From contig NZ_PYAS01000002.1 of the NCBI RefSeq assembly GCF_003014695.1, positions 124,001 to 188,000 of the forward strand: a stretch of DNA of 64,000 bases, read 5' to 3'. The stretch comes from Dyadobacter jiangsuensis (GTDB taxonomy: Bacteria; Bacteroidota; Bacteroidia; Cytophagales; Spirosomataceae). The notes under the pieces are model-generated. The model searched no databases, was not told the origin of the DNA, and saw nothing but the letters and a program-made list of their open reading frames with translations. Below, in pieces: positions 53,264-64,000 of this stretch. Within the stretch, counting starts at the first letter, position 1. Every line of letters begins with the position of its first letter. The position numbers were made by a program, and so were the translations under genes.

Positions 53264-55089
53264 GAAAGGGTTTCAACGTTTTCAAATTGTAGTTTGATAA
53301 GGTTGGCGTATAAGCCGTCGGGAATGGTGCTTAATGCCTGGTGTGTTCCCGATTCCGCAATCCGGCCTTCACGCAGGACGTAGATCATATCGACCTTACG
53401 AATGGTGGCGAGCCGGTGCGCGATCACGATCGTCGTGCGGTTTTTCATCAGCTCATCCAATGCGACCTGAACGAGCTTTTCGGATTCCGCGTCGAGCGAG
53501 CTGGTCGCTTCGTCGAGAATGAGGATTTTAGGGTCTTTTAAAATAGCCCTTGCAATGGCAATGCGCTGCCGCTGGCCGCCGGAGAGCTTAATGCCCCGCT
53601 CGCCTACGATAGTCTCAAACCCTTCGGGAAAAGACTCGATAAATTCCAGTGCATGGGCGCGCGCGGCGGCATCGATAATGGCTTCACGAGAGGCCGAAGG
53701 TTTTCCGTAAGCAATGTTTTCGTAGATCGTTCCGCCAAAAAGCATCACTTCCTGCGGCACGATCGCGATGTTTTTCCTTAATGCCGAAAGGCCATATTCC
53801 CGGACAGGCTTGCTATCGACGAGGATTTCGCCGGATTGATATTCATAGAAACGCATGAGCAGCTGAACGATGGTAGATTTGCCCGCGCCGCTGTATCCTA
53901 CCAAAGCTATTTTCTCGCCTGCCTGAATATCCAGCGAAACGCCTTTTAAAACCGGCAGATCGGGACGCGATGGATAAGCAAAATGGATATCCTGATAAGT
54001 CACACGGCCTTCTACGTGACTTGCCACCGCATTTTGCGCTTCATCCACCGAAACCTCGGGCGTTTCTGCCAAAATTTCGAAAATGCGTTCGGACGCTCCC
54101 ACCGTGCGGCTGATTTGAGCATACAAATCACCCATTCCGCTGATCGACGCGCCGATGAAAGTGGTGTAAAGGATAAATGTAAACAGATCCGAAAGTCCGA
54201 ACTCGCCCGCTTGTACCAATGCCGCGCCATACCATACCACGCCTACGATCCCGCCGAATGTAGCGAAAATGATAAACGACACGAATCCGCCCCGGAACCG
54301 CGCCGCGTACAACGTCAGGTCAACCACCCGGTCGAGAATTGTCCGGTACCGGTTGATTTCCAGCGGCTCATTGGTAAATGCCTTTACGACATTTACGGAT
54401 TGCAACGTTTCTTCCACCACCACGTTCGCAGCCGCAAGCTGATCCTGTGCCTTGCGCGAGAGCCTGCGCGTATGCCGTCCGAAGAATACCGAAGCCACGC
54501 CCAGAATGGGTACCGTCGCGAGCATGAAGAGCGTCAGTTTCCAGGAAGTATAAAACAAAATGGACATTCCGACGATCAGCGTGGCCAGCTGCCGGAAGAG
54601 TTCCGCGAGTGTAAATGACAGCAAACCTTGCAGTTGCGAAACATCGGAAGTAATGCGGCTGGTGAGTTCACCCACGCGACGTTCTTCGAGAAACGGCACG
54701 GGCAATGTGATGATCTTGCTGAAAACATCGAGCCTGATGTTATTAACAGCCTTTTCACTGACTTTGGAAAAAAGATAGATCCGAAAGAACGAAAATATGG
54801 CCTGGCCCAGCAACACCACGAAAAGCAGTAGGGTGATTTGATTGATCGTGAACCGGGATTTGCCCTCAATGACCTCGATAATGCTTCCAACGAGTTTCGG
54901 AAATGCCAGGGACGTACCGGTGGACAATGCCAGGAACAGCATCCCCGCCGCGAACATCATACGATAGGGCCGCAGGTAACGCAGCAGCCGGAGTGTAATT
55001 TTCAATCCTTCCCACCTGATTTTTTTTACGGCAAATGGAGAGGGGGTTTCCTTGTCGGGCAAGGACTTGCCAGTTTCATTATTGGCCAT
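53260..55089 (-). CDS. MsbA-like ABC exporter (fused permease and ATPase)
   Basis: Lipid/drug-export half-transporter of 609 residues. Six membrane helices occupy about residues 35-330 (YRMMFAAGMLFLALSTGTSLAF; TIGIVFYTSWKLTLFML-like segments; GGFVSFIIFATFGGIVGVVW). The nucleotide-binding domain has Walker A VGYSGAGKST, the signature LSGGQRQRIAIARAIL and Walker B ILILDEATSSLD. It resembles MsbA-type exporters, so a lipid or lipid-A-like substrate is possible but not shown. The stop overlaps the mutS-like start by four bases, showing a coupled operon with a promoter at 55155-55162. Confidence 0.93.
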   Translation of the reverse strand: MANNETGKSLPDKETPSPFAVKKIRWEGLKITLRLLRYLRPYRMMFAAGMLFLALSTGTSLAFPKLVGSIIEVIEGKSRFTINQITLLLFVVLLGQAIFSFFRIYLFSKVSEKAVNNIRLDVFSKIITLPVPFLEERRVGELTSRITSDVSQLQGLLSFTLAELFRQLATLIVGMSILFYTSWKLTLFMLATVPILGVASVFFGRHTRRLSRKAQDQLAAANVVVEETLQSVNVVKAFTNEPLEINRYRTILDRVVDLTLYAARFRGGFVSFIIFATFGGIVGVVWYGAALVQAGEFGLSDLFTFILYTTFIGASISGMGDLYAQISRTVGASERIFEILAETPEVSVDEAQNAVASHVEGRVTYQDIHFAYPSRPDLPVLKGVSLDIQAGEKIALVGYSGAGKSTIVQLLMRFYEYQSGEILVDSKPVREYGLSALRKNIAIVPQEVMLFGGTIYENIAYGKPSASREAIIDAAARAHALEFIESFPEGFETIVGERGIKLSGGQRQRIAIARAILKDPKILILDEATSSLDAESEKLVQVALDELMKNRTTIVIAHRLATIRKVDMIYVLREGRIAESGTHQALSTIPDGLYANLIKLQFENVETLS

Positions 55090-55154
55090 TGGATATGAGG
55101 TACACCGGGAATCAGCTTAAACCCGGTTTGGATAAACATTCGATAGCTGGTCTG

Positions 55155-55162
55155 CAAAAGTA
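55155..55162 (-). promoter_or_regulatory. TAnnTTTG -7 box of the ABC exporter/MutS-like operon
   Basis: The minus strand reads TACTTTTG, an exact match, about 66 bases before the ABC exporter ATG at 55089. The rest of the 290-base gap up to 55379 shows no open frame and no clear promoter for the divergent sigma gene. Confidence 0.55.
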
Positions 55163-55379
55163 CGCATTATTTAAAAGTCACCCGGGCAGGGCCTCCCGGT
55201 AGGTTTACTTCCGGCAGGGCATTACCACCAAGTTTACGTGCGATTGTCCTTAAAAATTCCTAATTTTTCAATGAACGGACGATGTGTCTTTTTGCCGGTG
55301 TAAAAATGTTGTAAAAAACTTTTCAGCCCCAGGCAACCCTGTGCCGGATTCCCTCGTATAGGCTAAAAAAGCAAATAGC

Positions 55380-55949
55380 ATGCCCGAGTATAACTCCGCC
55401 GTTCTTCAAGAACTACTCGACGGCTGTTTACAGAAAAACCGCCGCAGTCAGGAGCTGTTGTACAAGCAGTTCTACGGCTATGCTATGAGCATTTGTTTAC
55501 GCTATACACGCAGCCGGGAAGAGGCGAAAGAAATACTCAACGATGGATTCCTGAAGGTTTTCACGAAGCTCGAAAGTTTCGATGCAAGCCGACCATTCAA
55601 AACCTGGTTGAGCAGAATCATGATTAATACAGCCCTCGATCATTACAGACAGGAAGTTCGCAGAGATGTTTTTGACGACGTGGAAGTCGCGGAGCAGGTG
55701 TCCGTTGACGAAACGGTTATCAGCAAGCTTTCACACGAAGAGCTGGTCGGACTGATCCAGCGTCTGACACCGGCATACCGGCTGGTATTCAGCTTGTCGG
55801 TTATCGATGGCTACACACACGAAGAAATTGCAGAACAACTGAGTATTTCGGTTGGGGCGTCAAAATCCAATTTGTCGCGTGCAAGGGAAAAGTTGAGAGA
55901 AATGTTATCCAAGATTAATATTGACGACTATGATAGAGTTGCCAGATGA
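55380..55949 (+). CDS. ECF RNA polymerase sigma factor
   Basis: ECF sigma factor of 189 residues. Region 2 is QELLYKQFYGYAMSICLRYTRSREEAKEILNDGFLKVFTKLESFD...FKTWLSRIMINTALDHYRQ; region 4 is LTPAYRLVFSLSVIDGYTHEEIAEQLSISVGASKSNLSRAREKLREML. Its last 20 bases overlap the start of the next gene, a membrane protein, so this is a sigma/regulator pair. It differs from the sigma at 38518 (a SusC/D-type factor) in region 2 and in genomic context. Confidence 0.93.
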   Translation: MPEYNSAVLQELLDGCLQKNRRSQELLYKQFYGYAMSICLRYTRSREEAKEILNDGFLKVFTKLESFDASRPFKTWLSRIMINTALDHYRQEVRRDVFDDVEVAEQVSVDETVISKLSHEELVGLIQRLTPAYRLVFSLSVIDGYTHEEIAEQLSISVGASKSNLSRAREKLREMLSKINIDDYDRVAR

Positions 55950-57510
55950 CGAACTGGACAAGCTCTTCAGAAAGTCATCAGAAGAGCTTGATCCGACATA
56001 CGAACCCGACGATTGGAATGACCTGCGGAAGTTACTCGATAAGCAGGACGGGAAAACTCCGGCCGGATGGTGGCGGAAATGGTGGCCGCTGGGCGTACTG
56101 GCGCTGCTGATACCCGTGGGGATTGCGCTTTATTCTCTCGAAGGGGAGAAGGGAGGAAAGGAGGATGGAGGAAAGGGAATTGCTTTGAAAGGTCTTGAAA
56201 CGGAGGATGGAGGAAGTGAGAGAGGGGTAGTGGAGGATGGAGGCGTGAAGGCTGCTGGCGACGAGTCAGGTGTGGTCAGAGAGTCAGGTATTGTCAATGA
56301 GTCGGGCAGTTCGTTGGAAAAGGTTGGGAAGCCGGGTGGTTCAGGAGAAGAAGCCGTAAAATCGGCTGCGAGTGTGGATAAAGGAAATCCTGCTGTGGAT
56401 AATACAAACGAATTGGTTGCTAAAAGAAATGAGGCTGTTCGGAACGGCAAAATAGCTATTGGTGACAAACTGAAAACCAGTGAAAAAGAGGCTGGTAAAT
56501 CTTCCTCGAAATCAGAATTGAATAATGCCGCGAGTAACGGCAGAAAACCATTGCCCCGGAGCCAATCTAAGGCAGGCGGAGTGTTCTTAGAGCCTAACCG
56601 CTCAAAAGTGGAAGGAGGCGACGGGGCTCTTTCTTTGAAAAACAATGCGAATACGGAAGGCAGGGAGACGTCCTTGCCGCAAGCAGCCAGTCGGCAGGAT
56701 GGCAATGCTGGTTCAAAAGCGCTGACGGGATCGGAAGGTGAGCCTTTGATAAAAGCCGGTGAGTCGGGCCGTGCATTAATCTCTGCATCTGCACTGGATA
56801 GTAAAACATTGAAATGGAGTGTGCTGTCATTGCCCGGGATTTCCGCGCCCGAGCAGGAGATCATGGCAGAGCCTGCGCCCAGGGAATCCTCCATGTCTGC
56901 AGATGATCAGCCTTTGATGGCTGTCAGGTTTGGCTATTCACCGGATTTGAGCACGGTGGGGTTGAAGGATTTTTCAAAACCCGGTACGTCTGTGTCGCTA
57001 TTGGTAGAGTATTCAGTTTTACCAAGATTGTATTTACAAAGTGGGGCGGTTTGGAGCAGGAAAGATTACTCTGCATCGGCGGAGGCATACCAATTGCCCA
57101 AGCACAAGTATTACCCCCCGTTGGCATTGAGTGGAATAGACGGCGTGTGTAAAGTGCTGGAAATACCGCTGAATGTGAGATATGATATAGCATCTGGAGA
57201 ACGTTCTCGCTGGTTTGCAACAGGCGGCTTCTCGTCCTACCATATGAACGGTGAAAAATATAAATACTATTATATCGACCCGAATGATCCCAGTGCGGAA
57301 AAGTGGCCGGGCTGGAATGGCAAAACCGGCTGGTACTGGCTAAGTCACGCCAATGTCTCAGCGGGCTACGAATACAGAATTTCCCGTAAACTCTCCCTCC
57401 TCGCAGAGCCGTCAATACGGATGCCGCTCAAACGCGTGGGTTACGGAAAAGTGAATCTTATTACTACCGGCCTCTGGCTATCGGTGCGCTACACCCCTGT
57501 TTTCAAGTGA
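55930..57510 (+). CDS. membrane protein with Ser/Gly-rich linker and barrel-like C-terminus, sigma-linked
   Basis: Protein of about 526 residues, unrecognised. The N-terminus (MIELPDDELDKLFRKSSEELDPTYEPDDWNDLRKLL) and a single helix at about residues 45-66 (WWPLGVLALLIPVGIALYSL) suggest an anti-sigma-like cytoplasmic head and a membrane anchor. A long low-complexity linker rich in Gly, Ser, Glu and Lys (residues 70-290) contains a purine repeat. The C-terminal 170 residues (VRFGYSPDLSTVGLKDFSKPGTSVSLLVEYSVLPRLYLQSGAVWSRKDYS...LPLNVRYDIASGERSRWFATGGF...SAGYEYRISRKLSLLAEPSIRMPL) look like an outer-membrane beta-barrel. This would span both membranes. The ATG at 55930 is preferred over a TTG at 55921. 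Confidence 0.78.
   Translation: MIELPDDELDKLFRKSSEELDPTYEPDDWNDLRKLLDKQDGKTPAGWWRKWWPLGVLALLIPVGIALYSLEGEKGGKEDGGKGIALKGLETEDGGSERGVVEDGGVKAAGDESGVVRESGIVNESGSSLEKVGKPGGSGEEAVKSAASVDKGNPAVDNTNELVAKRNEAVRNGKIAIGDKLKTSEKEAGKSSSKSELNNAASNGRKPLPRSQSKAGGVFLEPNRSKVEGGDGALSLKNNANTEGRETSLPQAASRQDGNAGSKALTGSEGEPLIKAGESGRALISASALDSKTLKWSVLSLPGISAPEQEIMAEPAPRESSMSADDQPLMAVRFGYSPDLSTVGLKDFSKPGTSVSLLVEYSVLPRLYLQSGAVWSRKDYSASAEAYQLPKHKYYPPLALSGIDGVCKVLEIPLNVRYDIASGERSRWFATGGFSSYHMNGEKYKYYYIDPNDPSAEKWPGWNGKTGWYWLSHANVSAGYEYRISRKLSLLAEPSIRMPLKRVGYGKVNLITTGLWLSVRYTPVFK
56141..56310 (+). repeat. purine-rich GGA/GTCAGG composite repeat within the sigma-linked gene
   Basis: GGGAGGAAAGG followed by AGGATGGAGGAAAGGGAA at about 56151-56178, then two further GGAGGATGGAGG copies (about 56202 and 56233) and a GTCAGG-rich part (56264-56300: GAGTCAGG, GGTCAG, GAGTCAGG, GTCA). 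The order and words match the block at the rseP/DUF6702 junction. It is in frame and encodes the Gly/Glu-rich linker. Confidence 0.75.
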
Positions 57511-57562
57511 GCACTATGCCCACATTATCATTGCATTCTATCTTCTAATTAATTTATTCATT

Positions 57563-58078
57563 ATGAACTCAATTGACCAAGGAAACATGAAAAGAGGCGA
57601 GTTCCTGAGAAGCCTCGGGCTCAGCACCTCAACGTTAATGGCATTCTATTGCCTCGGCACCACTATGACCGCTTGCGGATCGAAAGACGATGATCCGAAT
57701 CCAGATCCGGATCCGAATCCGGGCACTGGTTCAGGCTCCGGAATATCGGGTACAACCACCGGCACAGCGATCAATTTCACGGTTGATTTGACCAATTCGG
57801 CCGTTTCCAAGCTGAAAACCAACGGAGAGTCCATCATTACGGGCGATGTACTCGTGGCGAAAACGACTGCCGGCAGCTATGTAGCTTTGACCAGAATCTG
57901 TACGCATGAAGGAAATGAAGTCCGATACAGATCGACCTCCAACGATGTTTTCTGCCAAACACACGGTTCCACATTCACCACGGCCGGTGCAGTAACCAAT
58001 GGTCCTGCCACAACTGCGCTTAAAACGTATAATGTGACCGTTTCTTCGGACGGAAACACTTTGACCGTGAAAGCTTAA
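57563..58078 (+). CDS. Rieske [2Fe-2S] lipoprotein
   Basis: Envelope electron-transfer protein of 171 residues. It has an N-terminal basic signal with RRxLxxL-like character (KRGEFLRSLGL) and a lipobox TMTAC (Cys38), then a low-complexity PD/NP/GS linker and a Rieske domain. The cluster ligands are visible: C113 and H115 in ICTHEG, and C131 and H134 in FCQTHGS. An ATG at 57587 (MKRGEFL) is an alternative start. It is first in a probable run with the DUF5777 and YceI genes, 12 and 8 bases apart. The electron partner is unknown. Confidence 0.9.
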   Translation: MNSIDQGNMKRGEFLRSLGLSTSTLMAFYCLGTTMTACGSKDDDPNPDPDPNPGTGSGSGISGTTTGTAINFTVDLTNSAVSKLKTNGESIITGDVLVAKTTAGSYVALTRICTHEGNEVRYRSTSNDVFCQTHGSTFTTAGAVTNGPATTALKTYNVTVSSDGNTLTVKA

Positions 58079-58090
58079 TCTCAACCAGTC

Positions 58091-58978
58091 ATGAAAGTAC
58101 TCCGCCTATTCGTGATGTTGATGTGTTCATCAACAGTATTATATGCACAGGACTACTTGCTGAACGAGTTGTCGAAACAGGACAGCGCGCAAACCGTACC
58201 GGTTACCGCCACTTTCAAATCGACCCGCGTAGTGAATGGACAGTCGGTGGAAACGATGAAAAAGAAGCACCTTGATTTCCGCATTTCGCACCGTTTCGGG
58301 AAGCTGAACTCGGGCGCCTACCAGTTCTTCGGCCTCGACCAGGCTACGATGCGGCTGGGATTCGAATACGGATTGACGGACGATCTGATGATCGGAGTGG
58401 GCCGCAGCACGTCGCAGAAGGTGTATGATTTTTTTGGTAAATATAAATTACTGAAACAAAGCACCGGCGCGCGCAATATCCCGGTTTCGGTGACATTGTT
58501 TGGTGGAACGGGCGTGGCTACGGTGGATAAGGAGCGTGATTTTCAGGACAAACTGTATTACACCGCGCAGGTACTCGTAGCACGGAAGTTTGGGGAACGC
58601 TTGTCGCTTCAACTGTCGCCCACCTATTTGTACCGCACCATGCCGGACGTGACGGGAGATGAAAAAGTACTCTTTGCGGTGGGTATCGGCGGTCGTTTCA
58701 AGCTCTCGAAACGTGTTTCGCTCAACGGTGAATACTTTTACACCGCCCGCGAAAAGAACACGGTTACTGCTCCTTACCACGACTCGATGTCGTTCGGCGT
58801 CGATATCGAGACCGGCGGGCACGTTTTCCAACTGCACTTTACCAATTCCCTCGGCATGATCGAGAAACAGTTTATCGGTGAAACCACCGGCAGCTGGGGC
58901 AAAGGGGATATCCATTACGGGTTCAACATTTCCCGTACATTCAGCTTTGACAAGAAGAACAAGAAGCAGCCAAACTGA
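58091..58978 (+). CDS. DUF5777-family outer-membrane beta-barrel protein
   Basis: Predicted outer-membrane beta-barrel of 295 residues with signal peptide MKVLRLFVMLMCSSTVLYAQ. The mature part alternates short hydrophobic strands with turns (LDFRISHRFGKLNSGAYQFFGLDQATMRLGFEYGLTDDLMIGVGRS; ATVTLFGGTGVATVD; VLVARKFGERLSLQLSPTYLYRT; GVDIETGGHVFQLHFTNSLGM), ending FGYGF-type strands. It matches the DUF5777 type. It is embedded between the Rieske and YceI genes, so it may belong to the same envelope redox unit; function unknown. Confidence 0.85.
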   Translation: MKVLRLFVMLMCSSTVLYAQDYLLNELSKQDSAQTVPVTATFKSTRVVNGQSVETMKKKHLDFRISHRFGKLNSGAYQFFGLDQATMRLGFEYGLTDDLMIGVGRSTSQKVYDFFGKYKLLKQSTGARNIPVSVTLFGGTGVATVDKERDFQDKLYYTAQVLVARKFGERLSLQLSPTYLYRTMPDVTGDEKVLFAVGIGGRFKLSKRVSLNGEYFYTAREKNTVTAPYHDSMSFGVDIETGGHVFQLHFTNSLGMIEKQFIGETTGSWGKGDIHYGFNISRTFSFDKKNKKQPN

Positions 58979-58986
58979 TCCAGACT

Positions 58987-59550
58987 ATGAAACCGCATTT
59001 TTATCGCGTGGCCTGCCTGGCCATGTTCAGTACCGCTTTGCTTTCCGGAACTGCATTTGCCCAAATGTTTGCCACTTCGGGCGGCAATACGCAGTTCTCG
59101 GCGTCGACACCTTTGGAGAATATTGAAGCGGAGAATAAAAAATCGCAGGTGATCCTGAACACGGCTAACAACGAGATCGCGATCCGGATGAACATGCGGG
59201 ACTTTTCCTTCCCCAATAAGCTGATGCAGGAGCATTTTAATGAAAACTACATTGAATCGGTGAAATACCCGACGGCCACGTTCTCGGGCAAGGTCGATAA
59301 GGCGCCGGATTATACCAAGGACGGCGACTACGATGTGTCGGCGACCGGCAAATTCACGGTTCACGGCGTTACCAAGGAGCGGACGATCAAAGGGAAGATG
59401 AAGATTGCGGGAGGTAAGATCACGATCAGTTCCGATTTCGAGGTAGCGCTGGTGGATCACAATATCGAAGTGCCGAAGGTGGTTTTCGTGAAAATCGCGC
59501 AGATCATCAAGGTGAAGGCGCAATATGCATTAGCTCCTTATAAAAAATGA
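58987..59550 (+). CDS. YceI-family periplasmic protein
   Basis: YceI-family lipocalin-like protein of 187 residues with a signal peptide (VACLAMFSTALLSGTAFAQ). Family motifs are the N-terminal strand (NTQFSASTPLENIEAENKKSQVILNTANNEIAIRMNMRDFSFPNKLMQEHFNENYIESVKYPTATFSGKV) and DVSATGKFTVHGVTKERTIKGKMKIAGGKITISSDFEVALVDHNIEVPK. Members bind polyisoprenoid or amphiphilic lipids and occur near electron-transfer genes; this one sits eight bases after the DUF5777 gene. Confidence 0.92.
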   Translation: MKPHFYRVACLAMFSTALLSGTAFAQMFATSGGNTQFSASTPLENIEAENKKSQVILNTANNEIAIRMNMRDFSFPNKLMQEHFNENYIESVKYPTATFSGKVDKAPDYTKDGDYDVSATGKFTVHGVTKERTIKGKMKIAGGKITISSDFEVALVDHNIEVPKVVFVKIAQIIKVKAQYALAPYKK

Positions 59551-59554
59551 TAAA

Positions 59555-59608
59555 GACCTACGTTCCGCCGGAACGCCGGAACGCCGGAACGTAGGTCTTT
59601 ATTAAAAC
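59555..59608. terminator. bidirectional terminator with tandem CCGGAACG units in the loop
   Basis: AAAGACCTACGTTCCG and its exact complement form a 16-bp stem; the 17-base loop is made of two further CCGGAACGC units of the same series, so the right arm continues a tandem repeat. T-rich on both sides. It lies between the YceI gene and the convergent beta-galactosidase gene. Confidence 0.85.
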
Positions 59609-59663
59609 TGTGGGGTGTTACAGACTTGGTAAGCCTTTCTTGAACTTGCCAAGTCTTTTTCAT

Positions 59664-63188
<3,525 letters not shown>

Positions 63189-63236
63189 TTATTTGAAGAA
63201 TGCCTTTATTTTGCCTCTACATGTAAATTCTCTGTT

Positions 63237-64000
63237 ATGCTGTTAGCCGTCGACCTTGGCAATACCGACACTGTTTTCGGGCTTCATGATTCCGGTAACT
63301 GGGAGCACATCTGGCGGATGCGCTCGTTGGTGCAGGAAAACGAAGCGCATTACGAGTCGAAGCTCCGGCTGCATTTCCTGGAAGCCGGGTTGTGGTTTGG
63401 GGATGTGGAAACGGTGGTACTGAGCAGCGTCGTGCCTGCATTGACGCCCGTGATACTGAGAATGCTCCGCTCGCTGTTCGGCGACGGTGTGATCGTGGTC
63501 GGGCCGGAGATTTATCCTGCATTGTCTATCGAAATCGATCATCCGCATGAAATCGGCGCGGACCTGATCGCCAATGCGGTAGCAGTATCGACACGATATA
63601 AGGAAAATTGTGTGGTGGTCGATTTTGGCACTGCATTGACATTCACGACTGTTTCCAAAGACAGCAAGATTCTCGGCGTAGCCATATTACCGGGTCTGGT
63701 CACCGCTGTAAAAGCCTTGTTTGCCAACACGGCACAATTACCAGAAGTGCCGCTTCAACTGCCGCCATCGGCCATCGGGAAGAATACCGTGGAAGCTATT
63801 CAGGCGGGTATTCTGCTGGGTTATGAAGGGCTGGTCAAATCGCTTTTGGGGCGCATACGCGCAGAGCTTGGAGGCGAATGCATTGCCGTAGCGACGGGAG
63901 GCTTGTCGTCTATCATTGATACGCTGCGCGACGAGTTCATCGAAATCGACAGAAAGTTAACATTGGACGGCCTGCGCATTATCGGCGAAAGTCTCAGGGC
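63237..64000 (+). CDS. coaX: type III pantothenate kinase (partial, 3' end outside the window)
   Basis: First enzyme of coenzyme A biosynthesis, ATP-dependent phosphorylation of pantothenate. About 254 residues are visible. ASKHA-fold motifs: phosphate-1 MLLAVDLGNTDTVFGL, GADLIANAVA, phosphate-2 VVVDFGTALTFTTV, and adenosine-binding ATGGLSS. The family is usually about 250 to 260 residues, so little is missing. It reads divergently from the beta-galactosidase gene with 177 bases between, and may start an operon continuing past base 64000. Confidence 0.95.
   Translation, partial: MLLAVDLGNTDTVFGLHDSGNWEHIWRMRSLVQENEAHYESKLRLHFLEAGLWFGDVETVVLSSVVPALTPVILRMLRSLFGDGVIVVGPEIYPALSIEIDHPHEIGADLIANAVAVSTRYKENCVVVDFGTALTFTTVSKDSKILGVAILPGLVTAVKALFANTAQLPEVPLQLPPSAIGKNTVEAIQAGILLGYEGLVKSLLGRIRAELGGECIAVATGGLSSIIDTLRDEFIEIDRKLTLDGLRIIGESLR

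Noticed and set aside
56130-56894. 254-residue Ser/Pro-rich open frame antisense to the sigma-linked gene
   Set aside because: It mirrors the purine-rich low-complexity linker; the Ser/Pro/Phe content follows directly from the repeat.

Overview
The window is dense, uninterrupted chromosomal DNA from a Bacteroidota bacterium, most likely a Cytophagales/Spirosomataceae member close to Dyadobacter (inference from gene content, about 50% GC and family resemblance; no database was searched). Signs of the phylum are many TAnnTTTG -7 promoter boxes, a type IX secretion sorting domain, a 7TM-AraC regulator, stand-alone ECF sigma factors, a TonB receptor with a surface-lipoprotein partner, and DUF349, DUF3784, DUF5777 and DUF6702 proteins. 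I see no tRNA, rRNA, CRISPR array, transposase, prophage or attachment site. Both ends cut genes: obgE on the left and coaX on the right.

Layout. 1-10.5 kb: adk-obgE, a secreted acidic protein divergent from a sensor kinase, valS, fructose-1,6-bisphosphatase, a DEAD-box helicase and a TPR protein. 10.5-16.1 kb: a BtuG/BtuB-like surface lipoprotein and TonB receptor pair, an EamA transporter, a glyoxalase-fold protein, a periplasmic thioredoxin and a HicAB toxin-antitoxin pair. 16.1-27.9 kb: prfA, a Tll0287-like lipoprotein, a Uma2 protein, an aldo/keto reductase, a zinc-ribbon protein, a tail-less SSB, xylulokinase, an M28 peptidase, ispE, a lone oxidase subunit III, an AraC regulator and an acyltransferase. 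27.9-37.2 kb: mpl-LOG-OmpA/PD40 run, a large T9SS cargo protein resembling a glycosidase, ettA and a DUF349 protein.

37.2-46.6 kb is a hexuronate catabolic island: LacI regulator, ECF sigma factor, uxuA-uxaC, kdgK-eda and a uxaB-type reductase on the opposite strand. Together they would take glucuronate or galacturonate to pyruvate and glyceraldehyde-3-phosphate, but the reductase and dehydratase in the window belong to different branches (UxaB with UxuA). 46.7-55.1 kb: lon, then a leftward run of an MsbA-like ABC exporter, a membrane-anchored MutS-like ATPase, rseP and a DUF6702 protein. 55.4-59.6 kb: an ECF sigma factor overlapping a membrane protein with a barrel-like C-terminus, followed by a Rieske lipoprotein, a DUF5777 barrel and a YceI protein; this is the least understood group and may be a cell-envelope redox module. 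59.7-64 kb: a GH2 beta-galactosidase with an odd acidic-then-basic tail, and coaX.

The most unusual sequence-level signals are a purine-rich composite repeat (AGGATGGAGGAAAG plus GTCAGG units) shared by three unrelated reading frames, where in one it forms a large inverted repeat and encodes the signal-peptide core; a tandem 37-bp repeat between the ECF sigma gene and uxuA; and several palindromes placed like operators (upstream of xylB, lon and the ECF sigma gene). TAnnTTTG boxes were used to choose between alternative start codons where possible.
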